DNA of 33,801 bases, from positions 1 through 33,801 of the forward strand of contig JAGNEJ010000054.1 in assembly GCA_018003315.1 (NCBI GenBank), written 5' to 3'. This stretch comes from Verrucomicrobiales bacterium (GTDB lineage: Bacteria; Verrucomicrobiota; Verrucomicrobiia; Verrucomicrobiales; V1-33). This document shows, one piece after another, positions 1-6,833 of this stretch. How positions within the stretch are numbered: the first letter of the stretch is position 1; each line of letters opens with the position of its first letter. Position numbers and translations under genes: made by a program. The notes under the pieces were generated by a model. That model worked only from the letters and a program-made list of their open reading frames with translations. It was not told the origin of the DNA and did not search any database.

Positions 1-233
1 AAGCAGCCCGCGACACCCGGCTCAAGCCGCTGGAGAAGGTGGCGGACATGATCGACAAGCACGGCGAAGGACTGCTCAACTACACTCTGCACCGGATCAC
101 CAACGCCATGAGCGAGGGATTGAACTGTGCCATCCAACTGCTCAAAAGCTGCGCCAAGGGCCTGCCCAACTTTGCGTCACTGCGGGCACGAGTGCTGTTC
201 TTTGAAGGCAAGCTGGAACTCCACCCCGCATGA
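1..233 (+). pseudogene. ISL3-type transposase, C-terminal end (cut by window edge)
   Basis: The reading frame is open from base 3 and ends at 233, giving about 76 residues with no start in the window. The segment ITNAMSEGLNCAIQLLKS, then GLPNFASLRARVLFFEGKLEL, is the typical end of ISL3-family DDE transposases (NAxSEGLNxxIQ...K..ARGF...FRxRxLFxxGKLxL), which catalyse cut-and-paste movement of their IS. The E of SEG is the position usually assigned as the last acidic residue of the catalytic triad. Whether the gene is complete upstream cannot be seen. The short ORF beginning at the GTG at 39 is only the tail of this frame. Family assignment is by motif recall. Confidence 0.75.
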
Positions 234-240
234 TTACTCC

Positions 241-260
241 CCATCAATTCCCGAAGAACC
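241..260. repeat. Possible right terminal inverted repeat of the ISL3 element
   Basis: Eight bases after the transposase stop lies CCATCAATTCCCGAAGAACC. It resembles the usual right end of ISL3-family elements, which carry a CCCGAAGAGCC-like terminus close to the transposase stop. The matching left end would be outside the window, so this is a position-plus-resemblance call only. Confidence 0.35.
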
Positions 261-341
261 ACTGTGATGAATTTGGTGAGGCGATTTCAAGTTTCAAGCC
301 GAACGGGATTGGCGTGAGGGAGTTCGCAGGCGAGGGAAGGG

Positions 342-770
342 GTGACGAAACCGACCTGCCCATTGAAAACCTACGAACACCTCACGAGCCTAGAGAGAGC
401 ACAGATTGAAGTTCTGAGCAAGGAGGGATGGGGGCCGACGCGGATCGGCCGAGTGTTGGGACGAGTCAAAAGCACGATCAGCACGGAACTGCGCCGCCTG
501 GGGGCCAAGTGTCGCTATGGTGCCCGGCGAGCCCAGGCTGAGGCGGAGCGTTTGGCCCGCAAAGCGCGGCGTCCGGTGAAAGGCACGCCGGAAATGCGGC
601 GGGAATTTATTGTCAAATTTGCGGACGGAACCAATGGAAGGGCCGAAATACGTGTCAGCAGTCCGCCAGCCCGGCCGTTCCTGGACATGACCGCCTACCA
701 CGTCCCCAGCGGCAGTCGGCACAAGGAGCATGACAAGTCGAAGGAAATCCCGGTGATTCCGCAGCGGTGA
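342..770 (+). pseudogene. IS30-family transposase N-terminal remnant
   Basis: The GTG-started frame of 142 codons begins YEHLTSLERAQIEVLSK and continues GWGPTRIGRVLGRVKSTIST, ELRR and YGARRAQAEAERLARKARRP. This is the N-terminal helix-turn-helix (HTH_38) that IS30 transposases use to bind their ends. Family members are usually more than 300 residues. Here the match stops near residue 80, the DDE catalytic domain is absent, and the remaining ~60 residues (from about GTPEMRREF) are not recognisable, suggesting a rearrangement joined unrelated DNA. It could only act as a DNA-binding fragment. It sits between the ISL3 fragment and a truncated sigma gene, so the first kilobase is recombination debris. 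Confidence 0.7.
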
Positions 771-812
771 GCAAATCCGCTTTGGAGGTCGAAAAGGCTG
801 TGCAGCCACACC

Positions 813-929
813 ATGAAGTGCAAACGGCTTCTCATTCCTGGCATTGCGGTATTGGTCGGCATTGGCCTTTGGTTTTTCTGGCGTTCGCCTTGGATTGCTG
901 GAGGAAAACGCGACCTCTCTTTGCCGTGA
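813..929 (+). CDS. Possible 38-residue membrane peptide (or remnant)
   Basis: ATG at 813 opens a 38-codon frame, MKCKRLLIPGIAVLVGIGLW followed by FFWRSPWIAGGKRDLSLP. It has a positively charged start, one strongly hydrophobic helix (about residues 6–23) and a basic tail, as in a single-pass membrane peptide or the first part of a longer membrane protein. There is no clear ribosome-binding site. Its stop at 927–929 lies in the same frame as the sigma-factor remnant that follows, so it may be unrelated DNA joined in during the rearrangement that removed the sigma 5' end. No homologue is recognised. Confidence 0.25.
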   Translation: MKCKRLLIPGIAVLVGIGLWFFWRSPWIAGGKRDLSLP

Positions 930-1097
930 AAATTCCCACACCATTCCGGGAAGGGCCACATCTTTCAAGACCTGCGCTACCAGCAGATTGCCGAAATCCT
1001 CGGCATCCCGCTCGGCACGGTCAAATCCCGCATCAACCTAGCCCTGGGCGCACTGCGCCTGCATTTTTATGGAAAAAACCTGCCCGCATCGCCCTGA
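930..1097 (+). pseudogene. ECF sigma factor, only region 4 left
   Basis: In the frame ending at TGA 1095–1097 the translation reads FQDLRYQQIAEILGIPLGTV, then KSRINLALGALRLHFYGKN. This is a textbook sigma-70 region 4 helix-turn-helix (LxYxEIAxxLGxPxGTVKSRI), which contacts the -35 promoter element. Nothing upstream in any frame supplies region 2, and the frame closes at 927–929. The end overlaps the next gene's ATG at 1069 by 29 bp, the usual arrangement of an ECF sigma/anti-sigma pair. The gene therefore appears to have lost its 5' two-thirds, probably through the IS-associated rearrangement immediately upstream. Confidence 0.75.
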
Positions 1098-2229
1098 CCT
1101 CGCCGCCTCCCTGACCGGCGACCTCCCGCCCGCTGCCCAGCGTGCCCTGTTCGCTCACCTGGCCGAGTGTGCCGCCTGCCGGAGTGAGCTGGCCAGCCTG
1201 AAACATTCCCTGGAACGGTTGCGCCAGTGGCCGGACCGCAGCGTTTCGCCCGGATTTTCCGCCCGGGTGCGTGCGGAGATCGCCGCCTTGCCAACGGATC
1301 GGGTGCGCTGGCCGCAGCGTTTCCGCTGGGTGGCCGCGGCGGCGGCAGTGCTCGTGGTTTCCGCCGTGACCGTCCGACATTTCCAGGCTGGGAGGGAAAC
1401 GGCAATCGCCGCCATGCCGCCCCAAGAACCGGCACCGGCGCACAGCCCGTTGCTGCTGGTGCAGTCCAGCCGCGACCTGGCCCTCAACTGGCTTTGCCGC
1501 ACCCAGGAGGCGGATGGCTCTTGGGACCCGGGCAAATGGGATGGCGACATCCGGTTCGGTGTTTCGCTGACGGCACTTCCGCTGCTGGCGTTGCTCCACG
1601 ATGGCGCTCCGCAAACGGAACCGGCCAGAGAGGCGGCCGCCAGGGCGATCCAGCGTCTCAAACTCTGGCAGCGCGCCGACGGTGTCTTCGGTCCGGGATT
1701 TTACGGCCAACCGCTCAATCAATCCCTGGCCACACTCGCCCTGCTCCATGCGCAGAAGCAGGGGATGCTGCCTGTGGACGACTGCTTCGTGCTGCAAAAA
1801 GCGCTGCCCCATGTGCTCCAGGCCAGCCAGTCCCTGGAATCCGCCATTTTCGAGCATAATCCAAACCTGCTCTGGCAGCATGAGGTGCTGGACTTGGCCC
1901 GGCAGACCGGGTGGTCACCCGCGGGAATGGCGGCGGATGCGCCACCGCCCCGCCAGGCTTCCCAAGGGTCCCTGGCTTCCGCTCCGCCGGTCCGATTTCC
2001 GGGCTTGCCGCAGGGTGAAGGGATCGATCTGGTCCAAGCCTACGCGCTTGCCCAGTCCGTATCGTTGGCGGATGCCGCCCCCGTCCAGGCCAGTCTGCGG
2101 GAATTCATCCTCACAGCACAAATCCACCAGGGCGCGGAACGTGGCAGTTGGGATCCCGGCATCGACCGATGGGGCGCAGTGGGTGGGCGAGTCTATGCCA
2201 CCTCCATGGCACTGCTGGCGCTGCACTGA
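1069..2229 (+). CDS. Zinc-finger membrane anti-sigma factor with alpha/alpha-toroid (terpene-cyclase-like) domain
   Basis: This 386-residue protein starts with a zinc-binding anti-sigma (ZAS/zf-HC2) motif, H30-x3-C34-x2-C37 in HLAECAAC. A hydrophobic segment at about residues 88–104 would cross the membrane. The rest (about 130–386) looks like an alpha/alpha toroid of the squalene-cyclase/prenyltransferase fold: QEADGSWDPGKW near 146–157, and GSWDPG plus GGRVYATSMALLAL at the end. In such proteins the ZAS domain holds a cognate sigma factor and the outer domain may sense a signal. Catalytic residues of true cyclases are not evident, so a binding or sensing role is more likely. Its start overlaps the remnant of its presumed partner, leaving it without an adjacent functional sigma. 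Confidence 0.85.
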   Translation: MEKTCPHRPDLAASLTGDLPPAAQRALFAHLAECAACRSELASLKHSLERLRQWPDRSVSPGFSARVRAEIAALPTDRVRWPQRFRWVAAAAAVLVVSAVTVRHFQAGRETAIAAMPPQEPAPAHSPLLLVQSSRDLALNWLCRTQEADGSWDPGKWDGDIRFGVSLTALPLLALLHDGAPQTEPAREAAARAIQRLKLWQRADGVFGPGFYGQPLNQSLATLALLHAQKQGMLPVDDCFVLQKALPHVLQASQSLESAIFEHNPNLLWQHEVLDLARQTGWSPAGMAADAPPPRQASQGSLASAPPVRFPGLPQGEGIDLVQAYALAQSVSLADAAPVQASLREFILTAQIHQGAERGSWDPGIDRWGAVGGRVYATSMALLALH

Positions 2230-2417
2230 GAAAAAGCAGGCATCTGAACCTGCGCCGACCGCACGAAACGCCGGCCGCCATGGAGGCTTGAATAAGGACC
2301 GCCACGTGGCGCACGACCGGATGCCGCCGCATTCGCATGGTGTCTTCCGAGGGGGGCGGCACGCTGGAAGAGCCCGCACGGCTTTCCTGTCCGGCAGCTG
2401 GTGGGGGGCGTTCCCGT

Positions 2418-2906
2418 TCAAGAAATGATGCGGCGCATCGGGATCATGTGGGAATGGAAAAAGCTGTGCCGCTGGAAGAAATGCTGGCTGCGTTCGTTGA
2501 TTTTGTCCGTGAGCAGGGTGATGCGCTTGAAATCCTTCTGCCGGGCGAAGTCGATGACATGGGCGAGCAGCATGTCGCCAAATCCCTGCCCGCGGTGCTC
2601 TGGCAGGATGATGACGTCCTCCATGAGGATGACAAAGCCTCCCTCCGCCGTGCTGATGGTAAAGAGCAGGTTAACCATGCCGATGAGCTTGTGGTCGCTG
2701 CGCACCACGAAAATGCGGCCGCGGTTGGGCTGTTCAAGGATGAGCTGGAGCCCGTGGCGCTGTTTCTCGCGGTCGGGTTCGAAATCGCCGTCGATTTCGA
2801 AAAGCGACATGACCAGATCTGTGAGTTCCGGAAGGTCCTCGATGGTGGCAGGTTCCACCCGGGCGATCCTGGCCGCGGCGTTGTTGCTGGAGGTGGAGGG
2901 ATTCAT
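2418..2906 (-). CDS. GNAT-family N-acetyltransferase
   Basis: From the ATG at 2906 the protein has 162 residues, close to the usual size of a single-domain GNAT. Motif A, which cradles the pyrophosphate of acetyl-CoA, is clear: VIILPEHRGQGFGDMLLAHV, with R105-G-Q-G-F-G110. It is followed by the beta5/alpha4 part LLTDKINERSQHFFQRHSFF, in which an aromatic follows an F-x-R-x-x-F stretch. The acceptor substrate cannot be read from the sequence. A GTG at 2945 would add 13 residues; the ATG is preferred because those residues look unlike the fold and neither start has a ribosome-binding site. The 188-bp gap to the preceding gene shows nothing recognisable. Confidence 0.85.
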   Translation of the reverse strand: MNPSTSSNNAAARIARVEPATIEDLPELTDLVMSLFEIDGDFEPDREKQRHGLQLILEQPNRGRIFVVRSDHKLIGMVNLLFTISTAEGGFVILMEDVIILPEHRGQGFGDMLLAHVIDFARQKDFKRITLLTDKINERSQHFFQRHSFFHSHMIPMRRIIS

Positions 2907-2979
2907 GGAAACAGCGGGAACGTTGGGCAGAATCCCCCGCGGCACAAGCTGGAAAACCGTCCCCGCCCCGCATCCGGCG

Positions 2980-4461
2980 CTATCGTGCCGCTTCCAGGCG
3001 CGGGTCGGACAGGTCCAGCCGATACATCAACTGGTTGTAATCATAACGGGCGGGAGCGAGCGGATTGCCGGAAAACTCCAGCGAATAGGTGCCTTCAAAA
3101 TAAATGATTTTCCCGTCCTCGGCGTCCAGAAAGGAATGATGCACCGGATTGTAATAGGAATAGCGAGGGTGGCTGGCGATCTTCACCGCCTTGCGCCAGG
3201 GGCCGAAGGCGGAGGTGCTTTCCGCATACCAGACCTCGCCGAGAAAGGAGGGTGCATTGCGCGTGCCTTTTTGCAAGGCAATCAGGATGAACCGTTTGCG
3301 CCACGCATTCCAGCGCACGCTGGCACCATGCACCAGGACGGGTTCGCCCGTGGCGGCGTCGGTGATCTGGTATTTGGCCCGTTCCGGTTGCATCCGCCCG
3401 TCCTTGAGCAGCCGGGTTTCTTCCTCCTGGGTGGTTGGCGGTTTTTCCCGCTGCCACACCCATTCGCCGCTGGAGGGATCGAAAACCAGCGCTTCATATT
3501 TTTCCGGAGCCAGCGCATCAGGGACGGAGGGGGAGACCCGGGCATGCAGAAACGGACTGGCAAAGGCCAGCCACCGCGCTCCGGCTTCCTCCACCACCAC
3601 GGAATTGCCGCGCGGAAAACGCCAGGTTTCTTTTCCATCCAAAGTCGTGCGATTTTCAAAAACTCCGGTGGCTTCATTGAAAACGGCAATGCCCTGTGAT
3701 TCCGGAGGCTCCAGCCCCTTGTGCCGGCCCCAATGCGCCAGCAGGGCGTCCTTGCCGCCGGTGCCCGGCAGCGCCGTCAGCCCGAAAAGCCACACCGCTC
3801 CCGGTTCCTTTACCGGCATCATGTGACGCACCGTTTCAGGCTTTTTCGGGTCCATGAAATATTCGAATGCCAGGCCCTTCTCCGGATCGGGGTGCGCTGG
3901 CGTGGTGGCCGCGGTGGTTTGGAAATTGCCCAGCGGATAACCGGGCAGGTTTGTGTCCCCCCAGAGCCAGAAAATGCGGTTGTTCCACGGCGTGGCCTGC
4001 ACGGAATCCTGTCCCATGACACCGGAGGCATTCAGATTCGGCAGCGGACACGGTTCCCCGAGCCGTTCGCAATGGCGGAACAGCCCCTGGCCGGTGAGGC
4101 GTCCGATGCGTTCCGCGACGTTCGTACGCTTGAGTTTGAGCGTGGCGCGTCCTCCCGGCTGCATCTTGAAGCGCGCTCCGGTGTAGCCGAAACCGTCTTT
4201 TTCCTTCGTGTAACCGGGGTGGTGGCTCAGGTAGAACCAGACTTCCCGCCCCATCAACCCAGGCTCATCAAAGGCGATCCAACCCGCATTGTCCGTGACC
4301 AAGCGGATGTCGTTGACGGTGCGCAGCTCGATCAATGGAATCCCGCGCCCCGTCTGCTCATCCACCACGCGAATGCCGAACAGGGCCGTCGTCTCAGCAG
4401 CGGGAACCTGCCAGGCCAGAATGGCGAAAATACCCAGAAAGAAGCGTTGCTTGCCGGTCAT
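2980..4461 (-). CDS. Secreted protein: beta-sandwich plus predicted beta-propeller (glycosidase-like), unknown function
   Basis: Starting at the ATG at 4461 gives 493 residues with a standard signal peptide (MTGKQRFFLGIFAILAWQV, cleavage near PAAET). Residues ~24–90 (GIRVVDEQTGRGIPLIEL, then VTDNAGWIAFDEP) resemble a carboxypeptidase-regulatory/Ig-like beta-sandwich. After residue ~120 come GQDSVQATPWNNRIFWLWGD and several W/G/D-rich beta strands, including VWYAEST and YYNPVHHSF. These are typical of secreted propeller proteins related to DUF4185-type and clan GH-J-like folds; GDT appears where such families place a conserved Asp. The frame stays open upstream for 127 more codons, but that part lacks a signal peptide and looks out of character. 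The substrate is unknown. Confidence 0.7.
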   Translation of the reverse strand: MTGKQRFFLGIFAILAWQVPAAETTALFGIRVVDEQTGRGIPLIELRTVNDIRLVTDNAGWIAFDEPGLMGREVWFYLSHHPGYTKEKDGFGYTGARFKMQPGGRATLKLKRTNVAERIGRLTGQGLFRHCERLGEPCPLPNLNASGVMGQDSVQATPWNNRIFWLWGDTNLPGYPLGNFQTTAATTPAHPDPEKGLAFEYFMDPKKPETVRHMMPVKEPGAVWLFGLTALPGTGGKDALLAHWGRHKGLEPPESQGIAVFNEATGVFENRTTLDGKETWRFPRGNSVVVEEAGARWLAFASPFLHARVSPSVPDALAPEKYEALVFDPSSGEWVWQREKPPTTQEEETRLLKDGRMQPERAKYQITDAATGEPVLVHGASVRWNAWRKRFILIALQKGTRNAPSFLGEVWYAESTSAFGPWRKAVKIASHPRYSYYNPVHHSFLDAEDGKIIYFEGTYSLEFSGNPLAPARYDYNQLMYRLDLSDPRLEAAR

Positions 4462-4600
4462 GCCCGATGCTCCCCAGCCCTGCGGAAATGTCAAGGTTGC
4501 GGCCAGCTCCAGTTGCGGGGGGGCGTGGAACTGCCAAACATGACAGTGAACACAAAATCTGCTTGACCTTCGTGGCGGATACTGATTTTCTTCCTCAACC

Positions 4601-5368
4601 ATGAAATCTGCGATTCTTCTCCTCTCTGCATCCTGCTTTCTCGGTGCTGCGTCGGCCTTTGGCGCAACCATATTTTCGGACGATTTCGAATCGCTGGCCG
4701 CATGGACCACCACTGGATCAAATTCTATGGTGGTCAGTACGGCGCAAAACAGAGGGCCCGGGGGCACTGCCAGCGCCTTGTCTGACACCACCGCAGACCG
4801 AATGCACAATAATTTGAACACGGAGGTGGGCGGTGCCAGCATTTTTACTTTCTCACTCTACTACAATGGCACCGCAATGCCACGTACCTTTGCCGAAGTC
4901 CGGGGATATAGCGCAACGGGATTGCCGGATGGCGGTAACATTGCTGACGGTGGGTTACAACAACTGTTTGCAGCTGGGGTGTATAATTCAGTAACGATGT
5001 CAGGGGAGACTTACGATAGCAACTACTTCCAGGCGCGGCTCACGTTTGGAAGTACGGCGGGATGGTTTAATCTGAAGGGAGGATCCAGTCCGACCAGATC
5101 GATTGGTTGGCACGACTTCGCCATTGAGCGGCTTGCGGACGGAACCTCAATCAATTTCTATGTGGATGGCATCTTGAGCCGTTCGTTCACAGGAGCCACC
5201 GCATCCGACTGGGATACCGTCATTATCGGGTCAGCCCTCGGTACTGCTTCCGGCACAACGTATTTTGACAATCTCTCGGTTGTCACTGTTCCGGAGGCGG
5301 GAAGCACTGCACTGCTGGCAGGGGCTGCGTTGCTGGGGCTGCGTCGTCGTCGTCGTTCGTCCCACTGA
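4601..5368 (+). CDS. PEP-CTERM-type secreted protein
   Basis: This 255-residue protein has a signal peptide (MKSAILLLSASCFLGAASAF, cleavage near GAT). Its body is rich in Gly, Ser, Thr and Asn, resembling a LamG/jelly-roll domain (IFSDDFESLAAW at 24–35; WHDFAIERLADGTSINFYVD and TTYFDNLSVV near the end). The C-terminus is a sorting signal: VPEAG, a hydrophobic helix (STALLAGAALLGL) and RRRRR. PEP-CTERM proteins are processed by exosortase and usually reach the outer surface or matrix of biofilm-forming bacteria. The motif is VPEAG rather than VPEPS or VPEPG. No exosortase gene is in the window. Function is unknown; surface or matrix material is inferred. Confidence 0.85.
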   Translation: MKSAILLLSASCFLGAASAFGATIFSDDFESLAAWTTTGSNSMVVSTAQNRGPGGTASALSDTTADRMHNNLNTEVGGASIFTFSLYYNGTAMPRTFAEVRGYSATGLPDGGNIADGGLQQLFAAGVYNSVTMSGETYDSNYFQARLTFGSTAGWFNLKGGSSPTRSIGWHDFAIERLADGTSINFYVDGILSRSFTGATASDWDTVIIGSALGTASGTTYFDNLSVVTVPEAGSTALLAGAALLGLRRRRRSSH

Positions 5369-5749
5369 TCTTGCGGCAACGGTTTGTGCCATTGATGGTG
5401 CGGGACAAACAGTCTGGCGCGGACGCCTCAATGGCGTTCATGCTGAAAAACGTTCCCGCCACCGGCGTTGCCTGTGTGATCCCTGATTCGATGGCCTGTG
5501 GAAGTCCATGCTCCGGTGCCACAATTCTGAGCATGGTTGACGCTTGGGCAGGCACATCGGGAAGGTTTCTCGGGGCGTGTCGAATTCCGTGATTCGCCAA
5601 CACCACTGCGGGCCACCCCGTCACAGCATCATCAAGAGGGAGCGCTCCTGCACAAGTGTGCGGCTGGGCTTCTGGTTTGGTTGACAGGCATAGGATTTCT
5701 CCCTATGCTGAGCGCCAGCATTTCCTCCTGAAAAACGACTACGATTCCG
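5369..5749. other. Intergenic, 381 bp
   Basis: No convincing gene is seen. Short frames on both strands (for example TTG 5371–5592 +) lack recognisable motifs or ribosome-binding sites. The stretch must hold the end of the PEP-CTERM transcript and the promoter of the gene starting at 5750, but I could not pick out a terminator hairpin with a T-run or a strong -35/-10 pair. Confidence 0.5.
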
Positions 5750-6826
5750 ATGCAGCAGGCGACGGCAAAACAGCGCGGCAGTACGACGTTCCACGTCGCG
5801 TGCGGTGTCTTTGTGGCCGTGGCTCTGGGGCAGGGAGTGGTGGCTGCGTGGGGATGGAAGAACCGGTTGGCTGCGTCCGGGGAGCTTCCCGCGGTGGAAG
5901 CTCCCAAGCCACCGCCATCAAAGATTGAACCGCCAAAGGACCTTCCCCCCGCGACAGTGGCCAAGGTGGAGCCGAGTCCTGCCGTCGCAGCGCCGGCGGG
6001 TGATTCGCTGCTGCCGGATGCGCTGCCGAGTCGTCTGAGTCTGGATGTGCCGATCACCGATGAAACAGTTTTGGAAAACCTGGACCGCTGTCTGGCGTTG
6101 CGGCAGCAGGGGGACATGCAGGGGGCGCTGGAGGCGATCCGCAAGGCATGTGAGATCCAACCCGACCACCCGAAGCTCCTTTACCAACTGGCCACGACGC
6201 TGGACCTCATGGGACTGGAGGCCAAGGCACAGCCGCATTGGCGCACCCTGTTCAGTCTGGGAGCGGCGGCGGGGGACATTTATTTCCGGGCTGCGGAGCT
6301 GCGCTTGAAGGAAAAACCCAACGCCGATGCCACCGCGGCGGCGGAGGAACGGGAAGGACGCTATAAAATCGTAGCTCCCGTGGTGACGGCGGACCCCACG
6401 CTGCTGCGCGGTGAGCGGCAGACCTTGCGTTTCAACATCCGCCGGGTGGAAGCGGCGGCTCAGACGGACGTGGCGGCCATCGAACTGAAGGTTCACTTTT
6501 TCGATCAAGTCAACGGACGGGTGGACCGGACCACTGCGGCGGTGTCAGCTCCGGTGTTTCCAGATGTTCCGTTTGATTTTCAACCCGACGGCGTGGAGCC
6601 GGTGGAGATGCTTTGTGAACAGGCGGAAATGACCCCGGAGGAAATCCGGAAATTCGGCCAGCGGCGCTTCTACGGCTACTGCCTTGAGTTGTACTACCAG
6701 GGAAAGCTCCAGGATGTGGCGGCGGAGCCGCTGCTGTGCCTGGACCTGGCACGGGAAATCCCCGAAGTCCTGCCGCCAGCGCCTGCGGCTGCGGGGAATC
6801 TCGACGGTTCGCTCTTCCCAAAATAG
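5750..6826 (+). CDS. Membrane-anchored TPR protein
   Basis: This 358-residue protein has one N-terminal membrane helix (about 14–34: FHVACGVFVAVALGQGVVAA), a Pro/Ala-rich linker (about 45–90), and one or two TPR units at about 100–165 (LALRQQGDMQGALEAIRKA, then DHPKLLYQLATTLDLMG). A beta-rich C-terminal domain follows (LRFNIRRVEA, AIELKVHFFDQVNGR). Its start is 7 bp-coupled to the next gene: it ends at 6826 and the next ATG is at 6834, followed by another gene 7 bp on, so the three probably form an operon. The protein could be an adaptor binding partner proteins at the membrane. I do not recognise a named family for the C-terminal part. Confidence 0.8.
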   Translation: MQQATAKQRGSTTFHVACGVFVAVALGQGVVAAWGWKNRLAASGELPAVEAPKPPPSKIEPPKDLPPATVAKVEPSPAVAAPAGDSLLPDALPSRLSLDVPITDETVLENLDRCLALRQQGDMQGALEAIRKACEIQPDHPKLLYQLATTLDLMGLEAKAQPHWRTLFSLGAAAGDIYFRAAELRLKEKPNADATAAAEEREGRYKIVAPVVTADPTLLRGERQTLRFNIRRVEAAAQTDVAAIELKVHFFDQVNGRVDRTTAAVSAPVFPDVPFDFQPDGVEPVEMLCEQAEMTPEEIRKFGQRRFYGYCLELYYQGKLQDVAAEPLLCLDLAREIPEVLPPAPAAAGNLDGSLFPK

Positions 6827-6833
6827 CCACTGC

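Noticed and set aside
2401-3699. 432-codon + strand frame opposite the GNAT and propeller genes
   Set aside because: It spans two minus-strand genes with clear motifs and has Met/Ser/Arg-rich composition with no domain.
4563-4591. Promoter for the PEP-CTERM gene based on TTGACC at 4563
   Set aside because: At 17 bp spacing the -10 position is TTTTCT, and the better GATACT is only 10 bp away, so the pair is not convincing.
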